Of a stretch of 64,000 nucleotides of DNA, positions 1 through 7,329 are shown piece after piece (the first letter of the stretch is position 1; every line of letters starts with the position of its first letter). This stretch comes from Segatella copri (GTDB lineage Bacteria > Bacteroidota > Bacteroidia > Bacteroidales > Bacteroidaceae). Below the pieces are notes generated by a model. That model was not told where the DNA came from. It did not search any database and saw only the letters and a program-made list of their open reading frames with translations. The DNA is taken from assembly GCF_949820605.1 (NCBI RefSeq), contig NZ_CATKVU010000007.1:248001-312000 (forward strand), in the 5' to 3' direction. The position numbers and the translations under genes are program-made.

Positions 1-45
1 TCTTCTATGAGTATAGAATTAAAGTGTTAAAACTAAGTTAAAATT

Positions 46-98
46 GCGTTTATTCCGCTACGAACGATAAGAAAATGGTTTCGTAGCGAAATAAACGC
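46..98. repeat. Long inverted repeat upstream of ATPase gene
   Basis: Arms of 19 bases at 46-64 and 80-98 match at 18 positions after reverse complementing, around a 15-base loop. It lies about 30 bases upstream of the -7 element of the next gene, so it could be an operator or the terminator hairpin of a gene outside the window. There is no clear T-run beside it. Confidence 0.7.
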
Positions 99-129
99 TA
101 TTTTCTTTCGCTATTTCCGAAATTAGTCG

Positions 130-138
130 TATATTTGC
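130..138 (+). promoter_or_regulatory. -7 promoter element TATATTTGC
   Basis: Exact match to the Bacteroidota -7 consensus TAnnTTTGC. Transcription would start about 7 bases downstream, leaving only a short leader before the ATG codons at 155 and 161. Confidence 0.7.
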
Positions 139-154
139 AGCGAACCAATTGGGT

Positions 155-1600
155 ATGATTATGTGTGAAATAATAGGTAGAAAAAAAGAAATAGCAGAAC
201 TGAAGCGTTACTACGAAAGTGGTAGGGCTGAGTTTGTGGCTGTGTATGGTCGTCGCCGTGTCGGTAAAACATTCTTGATTGATGAGGTGTTTCATGATGA
301 TATGGTGTTTCATCATACAGGATTGTCGCCTTACGACCGTCGCCGGAAGGTAACCTTGAGAGACCAGTTGCAGAATTTCTATTTCTCGCTTCTTCGTCAT
401 GGTATGGAGGATATCGCGCAGCCTAAGTCGTGGATGGAGGCTTTCTTTTTGCTGGAACGTTTTTTGGAAACTTGTGATAATGGTTCCCGACAGGTGGTAT
501 TTATCGATGAGTTGCCCTGGATGGATACGGCTCGTTCCGGTTTTCTTATGGCATTAGAGGCTTTCTGGAATGGTTGGGGCAATATGCGTCATAATCTGTT
601 GCTCGTAGTCTGTGGTTCTGCCACCTCCTGGATGCTTGATAATCTAATCAATAATAAAGGAGGATTATATGGCCGTTTGACAGGCGAAATCAAACTGTCG
701 CCGTTTACATTGAAAGAATGCGAGGAGTTTTATCAGAGCCGTGGCATCAAGATGTCCCGTTATAATATTACGCAGGCTTATATGATTATGGGGGGAATTC
801 CTTTCTATATGAATTTCTTTAATCCATCCTATAGTCTGGCTCAGAACATAGATGCCTTGTTCTTTGACCGTCAGGCGAAGCTGGGGGATGAGTTTGACAG
901 GCTCTTCAATTCTGTGTTTGATCATGCAGAAGACAGCATGAAGATTGTGCGCTTTTTGGGTACCCGTCATGCTGGTTTCACCCGTAAGGAGATAGCAGAG
1001 CATACCGGTTTGAACCCGAATGGTGATTTTACCAAGATGCTGAAAGCCTTGATGGGCAGTGATTTTGTGGTGAAATATACTCCTTTCGGCTTCAGTCAGC
1101 GAGAGGAGTATTATAAGCTTATTGATTCCTTTTGCTGGTTCTGGCTTCATTTTAAGGAGAAGAAGGCTGTAAATCAAACTGATTACTGGCAACAGCATTT
1201 GAAGGAAAGCGATGTTGCCTCATGGCGTGGCATTGCTTTCGAGGAGGTTTGTTTGAAGCATATTTCACAGATAAAATATGCTCTTCATATAGGTGCTGTG
1301 TCTTCGCTGGAATCTTCGCTCATAGTGAAGGGAAGCGAGGAGACTGATGGCATGCAGATAGACTTGCTGATAGACAGGGCTGACGATGCAGTGAATGTTT
1401 GCGAGATGAAATTTTATAAGGCTCCTTATGCCGTGACCAAGGGCTATGCTCAGGTGCTGAATAGCCGTTTGCAGGCTTTGGAAGAAAAGAACCCTGCCAA
1501 GACATTCCTCCTTACGTATGTGGGAAATTCTGAGCTGGTGAGTAATGAATACTCCGATATATTCCGGGCTTCAGTAACACTGGATGATTTGTTTGTTTGA
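155..1600 (+). CDS. ATP-binding protein, AAA ATPase with DUF234-like C-terminus
   Basis: STAND/AAA-type ATPase of the archaeal-ATPase group common in Prevotella. The P-loop GRRRVGKT lies at residues 32-39 and a Walker B strand VVFIDELPWMD near residue 123. The C-terminal part carries a D-(x)n-ExK pattern (IDLLID ... EMKF) like the PD-(D/E)xK fold of DUF234/DUF4143 proteins. An earlier in-frame TTG at 149 is possible, but ATG at 155 or 161 fits better with the promoter at 130-138. It is about 480 residues, normal for the family. It sits beside two further ATPase loci, suggesting a local cluster. The biological role of this family is not established; a DNA-related or defence-like role is only a guess. 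Confidence 0.85.
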   Translation: MIMCEIIGRKKEIAELKRYYESGRAEFVAVYGRRRVGKTFLIDEVFHDDMVFHHTGLSPYDRRRKVTLRDQLQNFYFSLLRHGMEDIAQPKSWMEAFFLLERFLETCDNGSRQVVFIDELPWMDTARSGFLMALEAFWNGWGNMRHNLLLVVCGSATSWMLDNLINNKGGLYGRLTGEIKLSPFTLKECEEFYQSRGIKMSRYNITQAYMIMGGIPFYMNFFNPSYSLAQNIDALFFDRQAKLGDEFDRLFNSVFDHAEDSMKIVRFLGTRHAGFTRKEIAEHTGLNPNGDFTKMLKALMGSDFVVKYTPFGFSQREEYYKLIDSFCWFWLHFKEKKAVNQTDYWQQHLKESDVASWRGIAFEEVCLKHISQIKYALHIGAVSSLESSLIVKGSEETDGMQIDLLIDRADDAVNVCEMKFYKAPYAVTKGYAQVLNSRLQALEEKNPAKTFLLTYVGNSELVSNEYSDIFRASVTLDDLFV

Positions 1601-1613
1601 ATATCCCGAAACT

Positions 1614-1729
1614 TGTAAAATAAGGCGTTCTGTGTAGTTAAAAACATGTAAAATAAGGCATTCTGAAATCCTGAAACTTGTAAAATAAGGCGTTCTGTGT
1701 AGTTAAAAACATGTAAAATAAGGCATTCT
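1614..1729. repeat. Four-copy repeat TGTAAAATAAGGCRTTCT, about 33-bp spacing
   Basis: The 18-base motif begins at 1614, 1647, 1679 and 1712 (spacing 33, 32, 33). Copies 1-2 and 3-4 also form a 57-base block repeated exactly with a 65-base period (1608-1664 and 1673-1729). The array ends 14 bases before the -7 element of the next ATPase gene, so the last copy overlaps the expected -33 region. The placement suggests an operator array. Confidence 0.9.
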
Positions 1730-1743
1730 TCATTATTTTTTCT

Positions 1744-1752
1744 TATCTTTGC
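1744..1752 (+). promoter_or_regulatory. -7 promoter element TATCTTTGC
   Basis: Exact TAnnTTTGC match directly after the repeat array. It places the transcription start near 1759 and supports ATG 1776 as the start of the following gene, ruling out the in-frame TTG at 1749, which lies inside the promoter. Confidence 0.75.
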
Positions 1753-1775
1753 ATCCAGATAAAGTAAGAGATATT

Positions 1776-3062
1776 ATGCTGGATAAGAGAAACTTAGAAC
1801 AGATTCTTTCTGATCAGCAGGAAGAACTGGAGATACGTAGAGGCGAAACTTTGTGTCATCGACCAGAAGAGGCGCAGATAGACTTGGGCAGTACGCAGGC
1901 TCAGGTCGTGATAGGTGTGCGCCGTAGCGGCAAATCTACTCTATGCTTCCAGGCATTGGAGAAAGTAGGTGTGAAATACGCTTATGTAGATTTTGACGAT
2001 GAGCGGTTGGCTAACATCCAGGCAGAAGATTTGAACGATGTTCTGGAAGTGTTGTATAAGATATATGGTGATTTCAATTATCTGTTTCTTGACGAGATAC
2101 AGAACATCGAGGGCTGGCACCTTTTCGTGAATCGTATGCTTCGCAGGAGGATGCATGTCATTGTAACAGGTTCTAATGCCAAACTTCTGAGCAGCGACCT
2201 GGCTACTCATCTCTCGGGGCGCTGCAAGGAGATACCTTTGTTTCCATTCTCCTTTTATGAGTATTGTCTGATGAAAGAGGTGGATACGGAAGGAATGACT
2301 ACCAAGGTACAGGCGTTCAGGAGAGCTGCCTTCGATCATTATCTGAAACAGGGAGGATTTCCTGAGCTGCTCGTTATCGGCGAACACCAGAATTATGTGA
2401 AGAATCTGGTAAGCAATATTCTGCAGAGAGATATCGAACAGCGTTTCAAGATAACCTATCAGGCCACCTTCGAGCAGTTGGCTCATCATTTGCTCAATGT
2501 GGCTCCGGTCATCGTGTCTCCTTCGGAACTGTCGGCTACACTGGGGGTAAAATCGGAACATACCATCAAGAATTATATCGGCTATATGAAGCAGGCTTAT
2601 CTGCTGCTGGGGCTTCAGAAGTATTCTGCCAAGAGCAAGATGAGGATAACCCAGGAGAAGGTGTATCCGATAGATGTGGCTTTGATGGATCAGCGAGATA
2701 ATGCGCTGGTGGGAGAGAATCTGGGATGGAGATTGGAAACCATTGTTTATCTGCAGCTGGTTAGAACTTATAAGCCGCAGGGGTATGATATCTATTACCT
2801 GAGCGACCGCTCGGGAGAATGCGATTTCGTGGTTTGCAAAAACAATCAGGTGAAACAAGCCATTCAGGTATCGTATGACATTTCTTCACCCAAGACTCGC
2901 AAACGGGAGATTGAAGGATTACTTCTGGCTCATCGCAAGACGCAATGCACCGACCTGCTGCTGCTCACCGACCATGAGTACAACCAAGTTACAGAAAAAG
3001 GCCTTGACATCAAGATACGACCGGTATATGACTGGGTTGTGGAAATGGGGAAGAGAATATAG
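1776..3062 (+). CDS. ATP-binding protein, AAA_14/DUF4143 family
   Basis: About 428 residues. The P-loop is GVRRSGKS (about residues 48-55), followed by Walker B YLFLDEIQNI near residue 110 and an arginine-rich sensor stretch with TGSNAKLL. The C-terminal half matches the DUF4143 layout, with a degenerate nuclease-like motif (GECDFVV ... AIQVSYDI). The start was chosen at ATG 1776 because the in-frame TTG further upstream lies within the -7 element. The expression region carries the four-copy 33-bp-spaced repeat. The gene is followed after 44 bases by a permease remnant. DUF4143 ATPases are widespread in Bacteroidota, but their function is unknown. Confidence 0.88.
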   Translation: MLDKRNLEQILSDQQEELEIRRGETLCHRPEEAQIDLGSTQAQVVIGVRRSGKSTLCFQALEKVGVKYAYVDFDDERLANIQAEDLNDVLEVLYKIYGDFNYLFLDEIQNIEGWHLFVNRMLRRRMHVIVTGSNAKLLSSDLATHLSGRCKEIPLFPFSFYEYCLMKEVDTEGMTTKVQAFRRAAFDHYLKQGGFPELLVIGEHQNYVKNLVSNILQRDIEQRFKITYQATFEQLAHHLLNVAPVIVSPSELSATLGVKSEHTIKNYIGYMKQAYLLLGLQKYSAKSKMRITQEKVYPIDVALMDQRDNALVGENLGWRLETIVYLQLVRTYKPQGYDIYYLSDRSGECDFVVCKNNQVKQAIQVSYDISSPKTRKREIEGLLLAHRKTQCTDLLLLTDHEYNQVTEKGLDIKIRPVYDWVVEMGKRI

Positions 3063-3106
3063 AGATAATATTGAAAAATTGAGAAAAAACAATCGTAATA
3101 TAAGAA

Positions 3107-3262
3107 ATGAACAAATTAAAAGCATTATTGGGTTTCGACCCAAAGACTACTACGGTCAAGACGGAGTTGATAGCTGGTATGACTACCTTCCTGCCCATGT
3201 GTTACATCCTGGCAGCAGGCTTTGGCTGTTTCTGCTCTTCAATTATGTTTTCGGTTAATTAA
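3107..3262 (+). pseudogene. N-terminal remnant of NCS2-type purine/xanthine permease
   Basis: A 51-codon frame starting MNKLKALLGFDPKTTTVKTE matches the conserved N-terminus of AzgA-like NCS2 permeases, which should continue for about 430 residues with 10 or more membrane segments. After the first membrane segment (AGMTTFLPMCYILA) the reading ends in unrelated residues and a TAA stop, and no further permease sequence follows. It is therefore a truncated gene, probably cut when the neighbouring ATPase loci arrived. Family assignment is by recognition of the N-terminal motif. Confidence 0.7.
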
Positions 3263-3347
3263 ACGACAGATTTTTCAAAATTATTTTGATTGGTGATATT
3301 TAGAGATAATATTCTTGTTTAAATAGAGGAGTTTCGGAAAAAAATGG

Positions 3348-3356
3348 TATCTTTGC
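3348..3356 (+). promoter_or_regulatory. -7 promoter element TATCTTTGC
   Basis: Exact TAnnTTTGC match about 75 bases upstream of the ATPase pseudogene start. Confidence 0.65.
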
Positions 3357-3367
3357 AGCGGCTAGAA

Positions 3368-3410
3368 GTTGGAAAAGTGGCAGAAAATACCCCAAAAAGG
3401 GTTGGAAAAG
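3368..3410. repeat. Direct repeat GTTGGAAAAG, 33-bp spacing
   Basis: The 10-base motif occurs at 3368-3377 and 3401-3410, exactly 33 bases apart, in the leader of the ATPase pseudogene. A degenerate third copy (7 of 10) begins another 33 bases on at 3434, inside the start of the coding region. The spacing equals that of the arrays at 1614-1729 and 56989-57071. Confidence 0.7.
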
Positions 3411-3430
3411 CTCCGTAAAGCCTATAAATT

Positions 3431-4231
3431 ATGGTAAGAAAAAGTGATATAGATATGCTTAACAGAAAGATATACAGCTATTTACGCAATTTCTTCAAAA
3501 TGGAGAAGAAAGCTCTTCTCGTTTCTGGTGCTCGTCATGGTTGGCAAAACCTTCGCTATCCGGAAGGTTGGAAAGGAATGCTTTGCGGATGTAGTGGAGT
3601 TCAATTTCCTCAATAATCCTAAGTATAGAGAGGCTTTTAAGTCTCCTTCTGATGCTAAGAAAATCCTCCTGCTCCTTTCTGCCTTGTCTGAGAAAAAACT
3701 TATTCCAGGCACAACTCTGGTTTTCTTTGATGAGGTGCAGGAATGTCCGGAGATGGTTACTGCCATCAAATTCCTGGTAGAAGAGGGTAGCTATCGCTAT
3801 GTAAGTTGTTCATGAGCGATGTAGGATTGTTGGCAAGCCAGTATGCTGCCAATATAGCGATAGACTTACTTACGGGTAAGACAGAAATTAACAATGGAGC
3901 CATTTATGAGAATTTTGCTGCACAAGAATTACGTGCCCATGGTTATAATCTTTATTATTTCAATAACAAGAAGTAGGGTGAGCTGGACTTTGTTATAGAA
4001 GACAGAGGTGAGGTCTTGCCGATAGAAATCAAGTCGGGCAAGGATTATAAACGTCATAATGCACTCTTTAATGTGATGAACAATGAGGAATACGCTATTC
4101 CTCGTGCCATAGTTTTCTCTAATGGCAATGTGCAGGTCGTAGGCAAGATTCTCTATTACCCTATCTATATGTTAATGTATCTTCAACCCGAAATGATAAA
4201 GAAACCGATATTCAGATTTGAGCCAATATAG
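3431..4231 (+). pseudogene. Decayed ATP-binding protein (AAA/DUF4143)
   Basis: Pieces of a third ATPase are visible in order: an N-terminal segment (MLNRKIYSYLRNFF), a frameshift just at the P-loop region near 3540, a Walker B segment LVFFDEVQECPEM around 3720, a break near 3810 where the central region is missing, then a C-terminal DUF4143-like segment with an in-frame TAG near 3976 and the nuclease-like motif GELDFV ... PIEIKSGK. The total of about 800 bases is well short of the roughly 1.2 kb expected, so both frameshift and deletion occurred. A shorter deletion copy of the same gene lies at 13142-13271. Confidence 0.85.
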
Positions 4232-4334
4232 GCTTTTATTATTTTCAAATTGATGATAACGCTGGAGAATGGTCTATATGACACGATGAAAAGTTGCATA
4301 TAGAGAGTGTTAAATCTTGGAAAAACGGACAAGA

Positions 4335-4366
4335 AGAGGATGTGTCATATTCCATGGCACACCCTC
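4335..4366. terminator. Palindrome between convergent genes, IS1182-end-like
   Basis: A hairpin with arms GAGGATGTGTCATA and TGGCACACCCTC lies between the converging ATPase pseudogene and BACON gene. Its sequence resembles the ends of the IS1182-type element at 13294-15220 (GAGGGTGTGTCATA). It may work as a terminator on the minus strand or be a leftover transposon end. Confidence 0.5.
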
Positions 4367-4399
4367 TTTCGTTTATATATACTTGTCTGGTTGGAAAAA

Positions 4400-5689
4400 C
4401 TATATAGCCTTTACCTTTATATCATCCAAGAGGAGGCGATTTTTGCCTTTCCCTTTTCCTTTCAGACTACTATTCCATGCAACACCACCCACGAACAGCA
4501 GTTGAGTATCCTTGGTGGCTCCCTTAATGCGGAAGGTAAATGTGGCGCCAGGTTGCATCCAAGGATTGTAGTCTTCGCCGTTCTCATTCTTTGAAGAATT
4601 CGGATAAACCGTGATATCGAATGTTGCGGCACGATATGATTTCTCATTAACTGTCATATCTACGAGATCCTGACCTTCTATCGTTCCAGGTCCCTCTATC
4701 ATCACTCTCATGACACCATCATCCTTGGCTCCACCCTTGGAAACATATCCGATACTCTTGAATGTAACTTCCACATCGGAAGTTCCTACTATATTGCTTA
4801 ATTTTGGCGACAGGGCATCACCTGCCACATTCGTCTTTCCCAGTTTCAGATAGCCGAGTCCACCATACAGACATGGGTTTGAGATGCCTAGCGTAGTCCA
4901 GCCATGTGATAATTCTTCTTCTGTCCATACGTCGATACCTTGTTCCGGATAGTTGTAATAATAATCCTCTTTACCTTCCTGCATCCAGTCGAAGCGCTCG
5001 TTGAGATAGATGCCGGCATCTGCCTGGGTGATGATGGTAGAACTCATGACGGAAGCATATTCTCCCACACCGTTACAGGTCAGGGTGACAGAACGGGTAT
5101 CATCGTTATTTTTATCGAGAGTAAGATAAACGCTGTCTGTTCCGCAGGAATCTATTTTTATCCAGTCTGGCTGTTGATTCAACTCATCTTTCAACTGAGT
5201 AGTCCATTCTATGTTATGACTGACAGGAACCTTGATCTGTCCACCCGTAGCCAGGACCTTATATCCATTCTCAGCATTGGCAATTGCGATGGTAGGAACA
5301 TCAGCAGCCTGCTCTATGGTGTAAGGAACATCCTGTTTCTGACCATCTACAGTAAAAAACAATCGTGCAGAACGGGATGTGAACTCAGTATTTTTATCCA
5401 CCCAAAAGCGGAAGATGCCATCGGCACTACCTTCGTTGGCGAAGAGATGCACCCATTGTGCATCATCTGGATTTTCCAGTTGAATATTCCAGTCTTTGTT
5501 TGAACGGATGACAACTTTCGCCAGTTTAGACTTTGAAATACCAGCTGCTGGTACGTTTACCTGCGTTTGCTCGGTTTCCATTTTGAAGTAGCATGCTTCA
5601 TCATTGTCGTTTGCGCAAGATGCAAGTAGTGTCATTGCCAGGGAAATGGCAAAGGTAAAGCAACTGGATATGATATTTTTTTTCATCAT
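4400..5689 (-). CDS. BACON-domain surface lipoprotein
   Basis: A 429-residue protein with a lipoprotein signal peptide (lipobox LASC, Cys25). Residues about 30-130 and 135-225 look like two BACON/Ig-like repeats, with the typical endings YTIEQAA and IITQADAG. The remaining C-terminal 200 residues look like a beta-rich ligand-binding domain and were not recognised. It is the last gene of a four-gene minus-strand operon, 26 bases after a SusD-like gene, the position of surface glycan-binding proteins. A role in binding a ligand for the upstream SusC/D pair is inferred from position and domain type. The second Met is an equally good start. Confidence 0.8.
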   Translation of the reverse strand: MMKKNIISSCFTFAISLAMTLLASCANDNDEACYFKMETEQTQVNVPAAGISKSKLAKVVIRSNKDWNIQLENPDDAQWVHLFANEGSADGIFRFWVDKNTEFTSRSARLFFTVDGQKQDVPYTIEQAADVPTIAIANAENGYKVLATGGQIKVPVSHNIEWTTQLKDELNQQPDWIKIDSCGTDSVYLTLDKNNDDTRSVTLTCNGVGEYASVMSSTIITQADAGIYLNERFDWMQEGKEDYYYNYPEQGIDVWTEEELSHGWTTLGISNPCLYGGLGYLKLGKTNVAGDALSPKLSNIVGTSDVEVTFKSIGYVSKGGAKDDGVMRVMIEGPGTIEGQDLVDMTVNEKSYRAATFDITVYPNSSKNENGEDYNPWMQPGATFTFRIKGATKDTQLLFVGGVAWNSSLKGKGKGKNRLLLDDIKVKAI

Positions 5690-5715
5690 GATTTTCGTAT
5701 TTTACTTTTAATTCT

Positions 5716-7314
5716 TTATTTCTCTATCGCTTTCTTGCTCCACCATACTGGGGTTTTCATATCATTTTCACCGCCCATTCTCTGGAGGGCTTCGTCGGCA
5801 TGTACTCTGTTGGTAGCTATGGTAGTGCTTGGATAAGCAAAGCGAGTAGGCAGAATCATATCGTTGTACACGCAACCGCTTCCTACTGTGAGTTTCGGAT
5901 ATTCTGTACGGCGATATTCATGCCAGTCTTCCATACCTGTCCAGAAAAGAGCAAGATACTTCTGATTACCGATCAGTTCTGACTTTGCCTCAAGTGTGGT
6001 GGCTTGATCCCAGGATGCCAGACTGGAGTTGAGGAAAGTCTGGATTCCTTCTGCCGTAATGGCTAATGTAGGATCAACTGGTGATGCGAAGTCAGACCAT
6101 TTCTGGAGCGATGCCGTGATGGCTTTTTCATAGTGAGCCTTGGCAACAGCTTCTCCTCCAGGAATCAGTCCTTTGAGTGCGGCTTCGGCAAGGATAAACT
6201 CCACTTCGGCATAGTCCATGAACCATTCATCACTGTTGTTACGGCATAGAACCTTATAGTTCAGGTAGGCTGCATTCTTGTCGCCATTGTTTGATTCTTC
6301 ACCCATGGCAGCTCCGGCTATAGTACCAGCCCAATATTCTCTTTTTTTTCTTCCGATAATTGGCAGGCGAGGATCTGTATATAGGTCAACATTGGCATTG
6401 GTTGCATCCTTGATGACCATCATCTTGATCATTTGTTCGGTCAATTTATAACTGCCTGTTGTAAAGGAAGATTCTGTATAGTTGGCATTATCAAATTCGC
6501 TTGTATACGGAGCGATGCCGGTATAACGTACAGTGGCATTGTCTTCATTAGCTTCGAAAACAGGATAAGTCTCTGGACTGCTAACTATTTCAGCCATCTT
6601 CTGCGCCACATTGTGAGTACCATCCACTATAGTTTCCTGTCGTCCACTGATTCGGCACAACAGTCTGAGATACAGAGAATTGTTGAATTTGCGCCATTTT
6701 GCCATATCGAAGTTGTACATTCCGTCTAACTTTCTGTTTTTCTCATTTACGTAGGGTTGTGAGGCATAGATACGGTTTGCCTCTTCCAGTTCGGCACACA
6801 TCTGCTGATACACACTTTCCTGAGAGTCAAACACAGGTTGTTTGATTCCTTCTTCCGCCTTGAAAGCCTCCTTGTAAGGGATATCTCCATAGATATCGGT
6901 AAGGTTTGCCATGAACAGAACCTTCATGGTAAGTCCAACCGCCTGGAGATAGGAAGAACCTTGTGCCTTAGCCAGATTGATCATGTTGACATCATTGCTG
7001 GCATATCTAGAATAGGTATTCCAAAGAGCCTTCCAGTCCTGATCTCCTATAAAGTAGCGATGTTCCTGACGGGTGGTTCCGCCAGTATGGGCTGTGTGCT
7101 GAATGAGTTCATCACACCAAAACCAGGAATAATATGTAAAGAAGTTTGCACTTCCATAGAGAGTTTGCTCAAACATAGCGGAAGCTTCCAATTTGCCGCT
7201 TGACACCGTTATCTTGTTAGGATTCGTATTGGTCTCGTCAAAATTATCTGTACAGCTTGCCATAGCAAGCATGCATGCTGCTAAACCGCAGAAATATATA
7301 TTCATTTTCTTCAT
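5716..7314 (-). CDS. SusD/RagB-family nutrient-binding lipoprotein (SusD-like_2)
   Basis: An outer-membrane lipoprotein of about 532 residues that caps a SusC-type transporter and captures ligand. A lipobox MASC lies near residue 21, followed by DNFDETNTNPNK, which is characteristic of the SusD-like_2 branch. The start is ATG 7314; a TTG two codons upstream is in frame but less likely. The gene begins 15 bases after the SusC gene and precedes the BACON lipoprotein, forming a complete uptake operon. The ligand cannot be told from sequence; the operon's phosphoesterase hints at a phosphorylated one. Confidence 0.88.
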   Translation of the reverse strand: MKKMNIYFCGLAACMLAMASCTDNFDETNTNPNKITVSSGKLEASAMFEQTLYGSANFFTYYSWFWCDELIQHTAHTGGTTRQEHRYFIGDQDWKALWNTYSRYASNDVNMINLAKAQGSSYLQAVGLTMKVLFMANLTDIYGDIPYKEAFKAEEGIKQPVFDSQESVYQQMCAELEEANRIYASQPYVNEKNRKLDGMYNFDMAKWRKFNNSLYLRLLCRISGRQETIVDGTHNVAQKMAEIVSSPETYPVFEANEDNATVRYTGIAPYTSEFDNANYTESSFTTGSYKLTEQMIKMMVIKDATNANVDLYTDPRLPIIGRKKREYWAGTIAGAAMGEESNNGDKNAAYLNYKVLCRNNSDEWFMDYAEVEFILAEAALKGLIPGGEAVAKAHYEKAITASLQKWSDFASPVDPTLAITAEGIQTFLNSSLASWDQATTLEAKSELIGNQKYLALFWTGMEDWHEYRRTEYPKLTVGSGCVYNDMILPTRFAYPSTTIATNRVHADEALQRMGGENDMKTPVWWSKKAIEK

Positions 7315-7329
7315 AATCAACTTATTGTG

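Noticed and set aside
1614..1729. Possible CRISPR array
   Set aside because: Repeat of 18 bases with 14-15-base spacers that are themselves partly identical, and no cas genes; better explained as a promoter-proximal tandem repeat.
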